Below, piece after piece: positions 41,122-49,784 of a stretch of 64,000 nucleotides of DNA; the first letter of the stretch is position 1, and each line of letters starts with the position of its first letter. The notes beneath the pieces were generated by a model that worked only from the letters and a program-made list of their open reading frames with translations, did no database searches and had not been told where the DNA came from. The translations under genes and the position numbers were made by a program. The stretch lies in assembly GCA_037200385.1 (NCBI GenBank), contig JBBCGL010000001.1, positions 2,805,418-2,869,417 on the forward strand, written 5' to 3'. The DNA comes from Rhizomicrobium sp. GTDB taxonomy: Bacteria > Pseudomonadota > Alphaproteobacteria > Micropepsales > Micropepsaceae.

Positions 41122-42101
41122 CACGGCTTCCGCCCTTTCATCATATCCGTGACCACGGAGGTCGCCGCTTTGGACGTGACCAACTGAGCATAAATCGCGG
41201 CCGAGCGCGCGACAAAGGCGGCGCGCGCCTGCGGCGTCGGTTCGGCGATCGTGACGCCATGCGCTCGCAGGATGTCGAACTCTTTCTTCTGGATCGCCGC
41301 TGTCCAGCGCCGGTTGGCGGCTCGCGCTTGTGCGGCGGCGACATCGACAATGCGTCGGGTGGGCGGCGCCAGGCCGTCATACCAGCGCTGCGAAAAGGTG
41401 ATGGTCCGGACCGACGGCTGGATGCGCAAGTTGAGAAAGTAGTGGATGTTCGAAGTATGCCCGAAGATCACCGGCACAAGCGGCGCATTCATGTAGCCTT
41501 CGGCGATGCCGGTTCCCAGCGCTTGCGGGACCTCTTCCCATGCGACCTGAACTCCGTGAACGCCCCATGCGCTCAGCAAGGTCAGGTCGCGATGATCCAT
41601 GGCACGCAGGCGCAATCGGCTCACCTCATCCATCGTGCGCACCGGTCTGCGCGTGTTGAACACGCCGCTCATACCGCCGAGAAAGGCGACGTCAACGACA
41701 CGCACGCCGCGAGGCTCCGCCTCCGCATTGATACGCGCCAGAAAGCGGCCGGCGTGCAGCAGCTTGTCGAGCTCCGCGTCGTCGCGAAATAGAAACGGCA
41801 GGGAAAGGCCGTCGTACGGCGGACTTACCGCCGCGACCTCATTGCCCCCTGTGTCATTCACCGCCAGCAGACCGAGCCGGACGAGTTCGATCCTTTCGTC
41901 TTCGCCGCCCAACGCACTGTTGGGATAGAAAACCACTGCCTGGCCATGCTTCTCGAGCACGTCGGCGAACGCCTTCAACCAGACATAGACACCGGAGCGC
42001 TGCGGATCCGCGCTACTCGACATCCCGATGCGGATGGGATCGGCAAGGGCCGCTCCCGTCCAGGCGAAAAGTGCGGACAAAATCAGGGGGGCGAGACGCA
42101 T
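41121..42101 (-). CDS. TRAP transporter periplasmic solute-binding protein (DctP type)
   Basis: A protein of 326 residues with signal peptide (MRLAPLILSALFAWTGAALA). The family features are ANSALGGEDE-like segment FYPNSALGGEDERIELVRLG, the LRLRAMDHRDLT region that normally holds the substrate-binding Arg, and YHFLNLR-like IHYFLNLRIQPS. It binds an organic acid in the periplasm; the ligand cannot be told from sequence. Start ATG 42101 lies 2 nt after the DctM stop and follows GGAGGTGGATAGGG. Confidence 0.9.
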   Translation of the reverse strand: MRLAPLILSALFAWTGAALADPIRIGMSSSADPQRSGVYVWLKAFADVLEKHGQAVVFYPNSALGGEDERIELVRLGLLAVNDTGGNEVAAVSPPYDGLSLPFLFRDDAELDKLLHAGRFLARINAEAEPRGVRVVDVAFLGGMSGVFNTRRPVRTMDEVSRLRLRAMDHRDLTLLSAWGVHGVQVAWEEVPQALGTGIAEGYMNAPLVPVIFGHTSNIHYFLNLRIQPSVRTITFSQRWYDGLAPPTRRIVDVAAAQARAANRRWTAAIQKKEFDILRAHGVTIAEPTPQARAAFVARSAAIYAQLVTSKAATSVVTDMMKGRKP

Positions 42102-42103
42102 CC

Positions 42104-43399
42104 CTATCCACCTCCATGCAGCAGGCCGAAATGGCGCGGGATGAGGAGGCTTATCTCCGGAACAAATACCACGAGCAGGAGCGCAGCGATTTCGATGACG
42201 AGGAACGGCAGCGTGGCGCGCACCAGCCGCCAATAGGGAATGCCGGCCGTCGTCGCAGTGACGATCAGGACGCCGCCCGCCGGCGGCGCCAGCAAGCCGA
42301 TGGACAGATTGAGGCAGATCGCCACCCCGATATGGACGGGGTTGGCGCCCTGGGCGATGGCGACGGGGACGACGATCGGGGCAATCAGGGCGAGACCGAT
42401 CTGAGTATCGAGAAAGACGCCGACGATCAGGAACAGCACCGTCAGAGCGGCCATATAGCCCCAAAGCCCCAGGCCAAGATCGATCGCGAGATGGGAAATC
42501 GCCGCCGGCAGCCCAGTCAGGGTCGCAACGAAGCCTATGCCTGACGCGGCAATGATGATGGCGAAGATCGAACCGGAAAGAATGGTTGCGCGAACGATGC
42601 TCTCGCCGACGCTGGAGACATCCAGCGTGCGATAGAAATAGCCCACCGCTACGGCTGCGGCGACGGCAATGCCGGCCGCCTCCGTAGGCGTCATCCAGCC
42701 GAACACGATTCCACCGACGATTACCACGGGCAGCGACAGCGCCGGCAGGGCGCGCCACAGTGCGGGCCAGAAGGGAACCCGATCCTCGCTGAGCCCGCCG
42801 GGATGGCCGTACCGCCTTGCGAAGTACCAGTTCGCGAGCATCAGCATGACGGCGAGCAGCGCACCGGGTCCAACGCCCGCGGCCAGAAGCGCGGCAACGT
42901 CGACATTCATGATCGCGCCGTAGAACACGAGGATGATACTGGGCGGGATGATCGGGCCCAGGATTGCCGACGCGGCGGTGATCGCGCCCGCATAGGTGTC
43001 CTTATAACCGCGCTCCCGCATGGCGGGAACGAGAGTGCTCGACAGCGCTGCGGCGTCCGCCATCGCCGCACCCGAAATTCCGGCGAAGAACAGCCCCGCC
43101 AGCACGTTGACATAGCCTAGCGCGCCCCTGCGCCGTCCTACCAGTGCGACGGCGAGGTCGACCAAAGCCCGGGTGATGCCGCCGCGATTCATCAGCTCTC
43201 CGACAAGAACGAAGAGCGGGATCGCCATGAAGGCGAAGACATCCACGCTGGAGAAAATGCGTTGCGGCAGCGCGGCGAGGAATGCACCGTTGCCGCTCGC
43301 GACGTAGGCAAGGACCGCACCGGCACCCATCACATAGGCAAGACCGGCGCCCGCCGCGAGGAGGAGCACGAACAGAAGCGCCGCAATCACGCCCAACAA
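42104..43399 (-). CDS. TRAP transporter large permease (DctM type)
   Basis: A protein of 431 residues with about 12 hydrophobic helices; AIPLFVLVGELMNRGGI, GAITAASAILGPIIPPSIIL and FLDTQIGLALIAPIVVPVA are family signatures. It drives sodium-coupled uptake. The start is a TTG at 43399: AAAGGAG lies 8 nt upstream and no ATG or GTG is near. It follows the TBDR gene with a 44-nt gap, in the same direction. Confidence 0.92.
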   Translation of the reverse strand: MLGVIAALLFVLLLAAGAGLAYVMGAGAVLAYVASGNGAFLAALPQRIFSSVDVFAFMAIPLFVLVGELMNRGGITRALVDLAVALVGRRRGALGYVNVLAGLFFAGISGAAMADAAALSSTLVPAMRERGYKDTYAGAITAASAILGPIIPPSIILVFYGAIMNVDVAALLAAGVGPGALLAVMLMLANWYFARRYGHPGGLSEDRVPFWPALWRALPALSLPVVIVGGIVFGWMTPTEAAGIAVAAAVAVGYFYRTLDVSSVGESIVRATILSGSIFAIIIAASGIGFVATLTGLPAAISHLAIDLGLGLWGYMAALTVLFLIVGVFLDTQIGLALIAPIVVPVAIAQGANPVHIGVAICLNLSIGLLAPPAGGVLIVTATTAGIPYWRLVRATLPFLVIEIAALLLVVFVPEISLLIPRHFGLLHGGG

Positions 43400-43443
43400 A
43401 TGAAAAGCTCCTTTGCTATGGGACGGATCGCGGCGTCTTCAAC

Positions 43444-45609
43444 TCACCAGAACTTCGTGCGGATTTCGATGCCGACCGTGCGCGGCGCACCCAAGGCCTG
43501 GATGACCTGGCCCGGCACGATCGCGCCGGCCGTGCGATCTATCGCATACTCCGTGTCAAACAGATTGCGGGCCCATAACGTGGCTTCCCATTGGCCGTCG
43601 CTATCCGCCAGGCCGATGCGCATGTTCACGAGCGTCAACGGGCCTTGGTCGTACTGGTTGGCGGTGTCGAAGAAATACCGACTGCGATAGGTCAGCTCGG
43701 TGTGCCAGGTGAAGTCGAGGCCGCTGGTGATCGGCGCCTGGATCTGACTCGCCAGGCTCAACGTGTGGCCAGGCGCCTTGACGAGTCGATTGTCGGTATA
43801 GTCGTCATCGGCCGGCGTCGCATGGCGGTAGTCCGAGAAATGCGCATCGAGGTAGCCATAGCCGAGCGTAAGGCCAAGCCAATCATAGGGTTGCGCCGTG
43901 ACTTGCGTTTCTACGCCTTGGCTTACCGCCTTGGCAGCGTTCGAGGTCACAAATTGCGGCAGACCGCCGACGTTTAGGAGCTGATTCACCTGCAGATTGC
44001 GGTAATCCATATGGAACGCCGACACGTCGAACAGCAGTTTGCGGTCGAACCATTCCGATTTCACGCCGACCTCGTAGCTGTCGACCTGCTCCGGCTTGTA
44101 GCGGGCATCGTCGGTGGGAGTGACCGAAAACGCATTAAACCCGCCGGACTTGAAGCCGCGCCCGTAGGATGCATAGACCCGAAGATCGTCGTCGATCTTG
44201 TAGGCGACATTTGCGGATGGCGAGAGATTGCTTTCGGGCATCTTGATGGCCCGCACCGCTTGGGTTTGTGCCAATATCTGGAAAGGGTCGGCAATCTCGC
44301 TGTGGATCAGCGTCTTATGCTCATCCGCGTAGCGCAGTCCGGCAGTGACGGAAAGGGCATCCGTCACATTATAGGTCAACTGTCCGAAGACGGAGAACTC
44401 GCGCGTTCCGACATTGCCGGTGATCGTGATGTCTTCCGGGTTGGTGTAGGGATAGCCCGGTATGAGCGCCGCAAGATCGGGGCCTGCCGTGGCGAGTGCG
44501 TCCGTGTCGAGCTGCTGATTGAAATAGTATAACCCGACAATGTATTCCAACGCCTCTCCCGTGGGCGAGGCGAAGCGCAGCTCTTCGGAGAATTGCGTCT
44601 GGCGTTCGTTGATGCCGGAGCTTTCGAGATCGAGGACCGTATAATCGTTGTCGGCGAAGTTGCGCCACTCGAAACCGCGATAGGCGGTGATCGACGTCAA
44701 CGTGCCGAAGCCGGGCGACCAGTTCGCCTCGAGCGACGTGCCCCAGACGTCTCGATTCTGCACCGTGTCGAGATTCTCCGCAATCTTGCGGTCGTTGGGG
44801 TTCGAGTCGGCAAGCGGCGAGCCGGCGAGAGCGCCGTTGTTCAGCACGTCGTAAGCGCCCGAATTGGTGCGATCCTTTGCAATGTCGCCGCGCAGGATGA
44901 ATTCGAGATCGTCGGCCGGCTTGTAGGTGAAGGCCGCACGCGCGCTCAGCGAATTGACGTCGTCCAGGCTGGTGCCGGTGACCGTATTCTTCACAAAGCC
45001 GTCACGGCGCTCATAGGTGCCGCTGATCCGTCCGCCCACCGTGTCGCTGATCGGCCCGCCCGCGGATACCGTTCCCAGAAAATAGCCGTAGTCGCCGCCG
45101 TCGACGGTGGCGCGCGCGTCGAACGCATCACCCGGAAGCGCGGTGATCACGTTGATGGCGCCCGCAATGGTATTCTTGCCGTACAGCGTGCCTTGCGGTC
45201 CGCGGATGACTTCGACGCGATCGATGTCGGCCAGGCTGGTATTGATCGTCGTCGGGCGCCCCATGTAAACGCCATCGACGAAGACGCCGACCGCCTGATC
45301 GATGCCGGGGTTGTTGGTCTCCGAGACGATGCCGCGGATGCTGATGGCCGTGGTACGCAGATTGCGTTCGTCGATGTAGACGTTCGGCAGAGTGGCCGCG
45401 AAGTCTTGAAAGCGCGTGATGCCGGCGTTCTTGATGTCTTCGGCGGACAGCGCGGAAATCGACGCCGGGACGGATTGAATATCCTGCGAGCGTTTCTCGG
45501 CGGTGACGACGACGGTTTCCACTTCCGCTGCGAAAGCGGGGGCCAGCGTGCCCAGCGCGGTTCCACCCATCAGCAACACCGTCAATAACCTTACGCAACG
45601 CGAATCCAT
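43444..45609 (-). CDS. TonB-dependent receptor (TBDR 1)
   Basis: 721 residues with signal peptide, TonB box/plug start VETVVVTAEKRSQDIQSVP, plug end VEVIRGPQGTLYGKNTIAGA, a 22-strand barrel and C-terminal Trp (IEIRTKFW), the signal for outer-membrane insertion. It takes up large or scarce molecules through the outer membrane. Being first in a series with a complete TRAP transporter, it probably brings in the TRAP substrate or its precursor. A putative operator lies 57 nt before the start. Confidence 0.94.
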   Translation of the reverse strand: MDSRCVRLLTVLLMGGTALGTLAPAFAAEVETVVVTAEKRSQDIQSVPASISALSAEDIKNAGITRFQDFAATLPNVYIDERNLRTTAISIRGIVSETNNPGIDQAVGVFVDGVYMGRPTTINTSLADIDRVEVIRGPQGTLYGKNTIAGAINVITALPGDAFDARATVDGGDYGYFLGTVSAGGPISDTVGGRISGTYERRDGFVKNTVTGTSLDDVNSLSARAAFTYKPADDLEFILRGDIAKDRTNSGAYDVLNNGALAGSPLADSNPNDRKIAENLDTVQNRDVWGTSLEANWSPGFGTLTSITAYRGFEWRNFADNDYTVLDLESSGINERQTQFSEELRFASPTGEALEYIVGLYYFNQQLDTDALATAGPDLAALIPGYPYTNPEDITITGNVGTREFSVFGQLTYNVTDALSVTAGLRYADEHKTLIHSEIADPFQILAQTQAVRAIKMPESNLSPSANVAYKIDDDLRVYASYGRGFKSGGFNAFSVTPTDDARYKPEQVDSYEVGVKSEWFDRKLLFDVSAFHMDYRNLQVNQLLNVGGLPQFVTSNAAKAVSQGVETQVTAQPYDWLGLTLGYGYLDAHFSDYRHATPADDDYTDNRLVKAPGHTLSLASQIQAPITSGLDFTWHTELTYRSRYFFDTANQYDQGPLTLVNMRIGLADSDGQWEATLWARNLFDTEYAIDRTAGAIVPGQVIQALGAPRTVGIEIRTKFW

Positions 45610-45665
45610 GCCCAGCCCCTTTTTCGCCGATGTCCCTGCGACAAAAACCGTAACAGAAATAAGTA

Positions 45666-45679
45666 TGACATCAATATCA
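45666..45679. promoter_or_regulatory. Putative operator, TGAC-N6-ATCA (TGAT-N6-GTCA on the other strand)
   Basis: Located in the divergent region between TBDR 1 and the M81 peptidase gene, nearer the TBDR. Half-sites on the minus strand are identical to those at 36426, 39718 and 45804. Confidence 0.45.
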
Positions 45680-45744
45680 GTTTCTGCTATTTCGGATCAT
45701 GGAAATCCGCGCTTTCCGGGCGCGGCGTGACATAATTGCAAGTT

Positions 45745-45763
45745 ACCGGTTCTTGTGACCGGT
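45745..45763. repeat. Two copies of ACCGGT separated by 7 bp
   Basis: Both 6-mers are palindromes, so the pair is both a direct and an inverted repeat. It lies midway in the divergent promoter region of TBDR 1 and the M81 gene. Meaning unknown. Confidence 0.3.
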
Positions 45764-45803
45764 CGGTGCACTCCACTTCGCATGCGGCGCGGCTGCGCCA
45801 ATA

Positions 45804-45817
45804 TGATGGATGCGTCA
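45804..45817. promoter_or_regulatory. Putative operator, TGAT-N6-GTCA, facing the M81 gene
   Basis: Followed by AG then T5 GGG, much like the site at 36426. The end of the site is 61 nt from the start codon at 45879, the same as for the serine hydrolase gene. Confidence 0.5.
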
Positions 45818-45878
45818 GATTTTTGGGCAACGGCGACGCCGTTCGCCGGTTTTCGATGCAGTGATCGAGGGGAACGGC

Positions 45879-47336
45879 ATGCGCATTTTCACAGCGGCGT
45901 TCGGCGCGGAGACGAATACTTTCTCGCCGATTCCGACGTCGCTGACTTCTTTCGCTGAGCAACTCTTGCTGCGTCCCGGGGAGCACCCCGATCATGCCGT
46001 GTCGGGCTTGGCGCCGAATTGGGCAGTGCGCCAGCGTGGCCGTGCACAAGGATGGGACGTCATCGAAGGTACCTGTGCCTGGGCCGGACCTGCCGGCCCG
46101 TTGGTGCGTACGGCATTCGAGACCATCGCGGGAGAGATCCTGACGCAATTGGCCGCAGCATTGCCTGTCGATGCCGTGGTGCTGTCGCTGCACGGCGCGA
46201 TGGTGGCGCAGGGAATCGACGATTGCGAGGGCGAGCTGCTGCGGCGCATCCGCGCCTGCGCAGGTCCGCACGCAGTCATCGGCGTCCACCTCGACCCGCA
46301 TTGCGTTCTGAGCGAACTCATGGTGGACAAGGCGGACATCATCGTCTGCATGAAGGAATATCCGCACACCGATTTCGTCGAGTGCTCGGATCGACTGGTC
46401 GATCTCGTCGCTTCCGCACATGCGCGCAAAATCAGGCCCGTGATGACCTTGCGCGACTGCCGCATGATCGGCGTGTATCACACGACACGCTCGCCGATGA
46501 TGGAGATCGTGGCGCGGATGCATGCCCTTGAAAAGCAGACAGGAATCCTATCGGTCTCCATCGCACATGGCTTTCCATGGTGCGATGTGCCCGAAAGCGG
46601 CACGCGCGTCCTCGTGGTGACCGACGGCGATGCGGTGTTGGGCGAACAGGTGGCCGACATAATAGAGCATATGCTGCGAGCCGTCCGCGGCACGACCATG
46701 AACGTCCCGGTTTCCATGAAGGAGGCGGTCCGTCAGGCTGCAGCGCGCACCAGCGGCACGATCGTGCTGGCCGACATTTCGGACAATCCCGGCGGCGGAG
46801 CCCCAGGGGATTCGACCTTTCTTCTGAAGGCCTTGTTGGAGTGTAGCGCGAGAGCGGTCTGCCTGGGGCCGCTCTGGGATCCGCAGGCGGTCAAATTCTG
46901 CCACGCTGCCGGAGAAGGCGCCGAGCTGGCGCTGCGCGTCGGCGGCAAAGTGGGCGCAATGTCCGGCGAACCGCTCGACCTGAGCGCGCGCGTGACAGCG
47001 TTGAGCAACAGGCTGACACAGACCTTTGCCGGCCAAGCGACGTCGCTCGGCCCAGCCGCGGCGGTCCACGTCGCCGGCATAGACGTCGTGTTGGTCAGCG
47101 AGCGGCAGCAAGGGCTCGGGCCGGATCTTTTCAGCAATATCGGCATCGATCCCCGCGCACGACGGGTGGTCGTCGTCAAATCCAGCCAGCATTTCCACGC
47201 CGGCTTTGCGCCGCTCGCGGAAGAGATCTTGTATGTCGGGACGCCGGGCGCGTTGCAGCTCGACTTCCGCAGCTTGCCTTATCGGCGCATCGCGCGACCG
47301 ATTTGGCCGCTGGACGACGTGAGTTGGGATATATAG
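45879..47336 (+). CDS. M81-family metallopeptidase (MlrC-like)
   Basis: A protein of 485 residues, family DUF1485/MlrC. The N-terminus MRIFTAAFGAETNTFSPIPT is characteristic. Likely metal ligands are Asp and His in GVHLDPHC and His in KEYPHTDF; the C-terminal domain has LADISDNPGGGAPGDSTFLL. MlrC is the last peptidase of microcystin degradation, but most relatives are uncharacterised and act on unknown small peptides or amides. Start ATG 45879 follows GAGGGG at 6 nt. The D-amino-acid dehydrogenase gene follows after 7 nt. Confidence 0.92.
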   Translation: MRIFTAAFGAETNTFSPIPTSLTSFAEQLLLRPGEHPDHAVSGLAPNWAVRQRGRAQGWDVIEGTCAWAGPAGPLVRTAFETIAGEILTQLAAALPVDAVVLSLHGAMVAQGIDDCEGELLRRIRACAGPHAVIGVHLDPHCVLSELMVDKADIIVCMKEYPHTDFVECSDRLVDLVASAHARKIRPVMTLRDCRMIGVYHTTRSPMMEIVARMHALEKQTGILSVSIAHGFPWCDVPESGTRVLVVTDGDAVLGEQVADIIEHMLRAVRGTTMNVPVSMKEAVRQAAARTSGTIVLADISDNPGGGAPGDSTFLLKALLECSARAVCLGPLWDPQAVKFCHAAGEGAELALRVGGKVGAMSGEPLDLSARVTALSNRLTQTFAGQATSLGPAAAVHVAGIDVVLVSERQQGLGPDLFSNIGIDPRARRVVVVKSSQHFHAGFAPLAEEILYVGTPGALQLDFRSLPYRRIARPIWPLDDVSWDI

Positions 47337-47343
47337 GCGCGAT

Positions 47344-48450
47344 ATGGAACGGTTCGACGTCATCATCATCGGTGCGGGAATCGCAGGGGCGTCGCTCGCC
47401 ATGCCGCTCGCCGAAAGTGGATACGGTGTGCTGATGCTGGAGGCCGAAGCGCAGCCAGGTTTTCACGCCACCGGCCGGTCTGCGGCTTTCTTCGCCCCGG
47501 GTTACGGCAATGCGGTCGTTCGTACCCTGACGGCCGAGTCTGGACGGTTTTTCCGCGTACCGCCCGATGGTTTCACCGAAACGCCGCTCTTGCGTCGCCG
47601 CGCCGCCATGTTCATCGCGCGTCCGGATCAAGCCGGCTCGCTGCAGCGCATGGAAGCAGAGCTCGGCGATACTGCAAGGCGGCTGGACGTCACCGAGACC
47701 ATCGAGCAGGTGCCCATCCTGCGGGACGACTACATTGCCACTGCGCTGCTCGACGAGAACGGCGGCGACATAGATGTCGATGCGCTCCTGCAGGGTTTCT
47801 TGCGGGCAGCACGCAGATCCGGCTGTCTCCTGCGATGTGGCGGACGCGCAACTGCCATGCACCACAAAGACGGCTTGTGGCATATGGCTACGGCGGAATT
47901 CGATTGTGCGGCGCCGCTTGTCGTGAACGCTGCCGGCGCCTGGGCGGACAGTTTGGCCGCGCTGGCCGGATTGAAGCCCCTGGGCCTTGCGCCGATGCGG
48001 CGCACGGCGCTCACGGTTGCGGCAGGACAGGATTGGAACATGGCGTCCTGGCCCATGGCGATCGATGTCGACGAGCTCTTCTATTTTAAGCCGGAAGCCG
48101 GCGCCTTGCTGCTGTCGCCAGCCGACGAGACGATATCCGAACCGTGCGACGCACAGGCGGAGGAAATCGACGTCGCCTATGCGGTGGAGCGTGTGGAACG
48201 AGCGACGACTTTGCGCGTGAGACGCGTGCTGCACCGCTGGGCAGGATTGCGCACATTTGCACCCGATCGTACGCCGGTCGTGGGCTTCGATCCCCGTGCA
48301 CAGGGCTTTTTCTGGCTCGCGGGACAGGGAGGCTATGGGGTACAGACCGCACCTGCGCTCGGCGCCCTGGCCGCCGCGCTGATCATCCGCCAGGAGGCCG
48401 TAAGTGGTGAGATCACCGCCGCACTGTCGCCGGCCCGGTTTCTGGGCTAA
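47344..48450 (+). CDS. FAD-dependent D-amino acid dehydrogenase, resembling D-arginine dehydrogenase DauA
   Basis: A protein of 368 residues of the DAO family. The FAD motif IIIGAGIAGASLAMPLAESG is at the N-terminus. Blocks such as AQPGFHATGRSAAFF, VNAAGAWADSLAALAGLKPL, FYFKPEAGALLLSPAD and QGGYGVQTAPALG closely follow what I remember of Pseudomonas DauA. That enzyme oxidises D-Arg and other D-amino acids to 2-oxo acids. Its place after the M81 peptidase suggests that D-residues released from peptides are oxidised. Substrate range is not certain. It converges on the TetR gene at 48456 with a 5-nt gap. Confidence 0.88.
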   Translation: MERFDVIIIGAGIAGASLAMPLAESGYGVLMLEAEAQPGFHATGRSAAFFAPGYGNAVVRTLTAESGRFFRVPPDGFTETPLLRRRAAMFIARPDQAGSLQRMEAELGDTARRLDVTETIEQVPILRDDYIATALLDENGGDIDVDALLQGFLRAARRSGCLLRCGGRATAMHHKDGLWHMATAEFDCAAPLVVNAAGAWADSLAALAGLKPLGLAPMRRTALTVAAGQDWNMASWPMAIDVDELFYFKPEAGALLLSPADETISEPCDAQAEEIDVAYAVERVERATTLRVRRVLHRWAGLRTFAPDRTPVVGFDPRAQGFFWLAGQGGYGVQTAPALGALAAALIIRQEAVSGEITAALSPARFLG

Positions 48451-48455
48451 GAGCG

Positions 48456-49226
48456 CTACACCCACATGATCTTGGCGAGCTTGGCGGCCGTGGGAGGCAA
48501 GTCGTCCGGCGGCATCATGCCTGCATCGAGAATCCGGAGCCAAATGATGCTCGCCGCGTCGGCAACGGCATCGTCATTCGCTCGCATCGATTTGATGACT
48601 TTGATGAACTCCGGATCGGGATAGACGACCAGCTTGCGGACGACCTCGTCCATCATCGCACCCAGGAAGTAGATCGCCAGCAGTGCCGTTTCTTGCGCGA
48701 GATCCTTGTGGCGACGCAGGACGCTGCGCGACACACGGCCGTACCATTCGCGATTGGTGCGCTGCACCAACCTGCTGAAATCGGGCTCCTCATCGCCGAG
48801 CTGGAAAATGCAGCGCATCAAGCCGGCGTTCGCGCGGCAGAGCGCGATCCAGCGGCGGTTGGAAGCCCGGATCGAATCGAACGGTGATCGCGCGGTCTCC
48901 GGTGGCGCGCTCAACTTGAAAAAATCCTCGAGCAAGGCGCTCAACACCGTGAGGGATATCTCCTTCTTGTCGTCGAAATAGACATAGAAAGAGCCTTCCG
49001 CCACGCCGGCCCTCTCCGTGACGTCGGACACACGCATCGCGTGATAGCCCTTCTCGCCAAGTACGTTCGCCGCGGCTATCTTGAGGCGCGCACGCGTGCG
49101 CTCTCCCTTCAATTTGGGTGCGTCGTCGCGCAAGCGGTTTTCCAGGTATGCGGCGAAGGACAGCGTTTCCCGCATCGTGCCTGCTGGTGTATTCGTCGAC
49201 GAAAGAGTTGCGAGTTGACGTGCCAT
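48456..49226 (-). CDS. TetR-family regulator (paralogue of the one at 39829)
   Basis: A protein of 256 residues. HTH region KGERTRARLKIAAANVLGE and MRVSDVTERAGVAEGSFYVY; ligand domain with NRRW, CRANAGLMRCIFQLGDEEP, WYGRVSRSV and VRKLVVYPDPEF, shared with the TetR protein at 39829. ATG 49175 (MRETLSFAAYL) is an alternative start. It is divergent from the MaoC/MFS/CoA-ligase operon; the operator-like palindrome at 49243 lies 17 nt before its start, consistent with self-repression. Confidence 0.9.
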   Translation of the reverse strand: MARQLATLSSTNTPAGTMRETLSFAAYLENRLRDDAPKLKGERTRARLKIAAANVLGEKGYHAMRVSDVTERAGVAEGSFYVYFDDKKEISLTVLSALLEDFFKLSAPPETARSPFDSIRASNRRWIALCRANAGLMRCIFQLGDEEPDFSRLVQRTNREWYGRVSRSVLRRHKDLAQETALLAIYFLGAMMDEVVRKLVVYPDPEFIKVIKSMRANDDAVADAASIIWLRILDAGMMPPDDLPPTAAKLAKIMWV

Positions 49227-49242
49227 CCAAAGAGCCTATAAA

Positions 49243-49260
49243 ATTGAGGTCACTCTCAAT
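49243..49260. promoter_or_regulatory. Putative TetR operator ATTGAG-N6-CTCAAT
   Basis: Perfect 6-bp inverted repeat with 6-bp spacer, in the 69-nt region between the TetR gene and the MaoC gene. Extends to the same ATTGAG/CTCAAT arms as at 55778. Confidence 0.7.
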
Positions 49261-49295
49261 AATGCCATCCCCAAGGGGAGACCGAAAGGTACGCC

Positions 49296-49784
49296 ATGAG
49301 CGCCGACATTATAGGTACCGTCCAGGCGCTCAAGCCCGGTGAGGACCTCGGCGCATCGCCTTGGCTGACCGTTACCCAGGCGATGATCGATCAATTCGGA
49401 GCGGCCACGCTCGACCCGGATCCCATGCATATCGATCCCGATTGGGCAACGAAGAATGGATCGTTCGGCGGCACCATCGCGTTCGGCTTCCAGACGATCT
49501 CGCTGCTGACCTACTTCCTGCACAAGGTACTGGAAACCCAGCCGGGTCGCGATCCCGCGGTTCATGGTCACTACCTGAACTATGGTTTCGACAAGGTCCG
49601 CCTCGTCTCGCCCGTAAAAGTCGGCGCCCGGATCCGCGGCCATTTTCGAGTCGGGGAAAGACGCCAGGACGATCATGGCCGATGGATCAACACCATGGAA
49701 AGCACCATCGAGATCGAAAATGCAGACCGCCCCGCTCTCGTGGGGCAATGGCTCAGCGTTTGGGTCCCGCCCGACGCCAGCTGA
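49296..49784 (+). CDS. MaoC-like hotdog dehydratase
   Basis: A protein of 162 residues. The (R)-hydratase motif is visible: catalytic Asp and His in AATLDPDPMHIDPDWA and the glycine-rich GGTIAFGFQTISLL. It would hydrate or dehydrate an enoyl-CoA/3-hydroxyacyl-CoA. Its stop shares one base with the ATG of the MFS gene (TGATG). First gene of a four-gene operon with MFS, acyl-CoA ligase and enoyl-CoA hydratase. Confidence 0.9.
   Translation: MSADIIGTVQALKPGEDLGASPWLTVTQAMIDQFGAATLDPDPMHIDPDWATKNGSFGGTIAFGFQTISLLTYFLHKVLETQPGRDPAVHGHYLNYGFDKVRLVSPVKVGARIRGHFRVGERRQDDHGRWINTMESTIEIENADRPALVGQWLSVWVPPDAS

Noticed and set aside
36501-48450. Calling the locus a microcystin degradation cluster
   Set aside because: mlrA and a recognisable mlrD are absent, and family membership alone does not identify the substrate.
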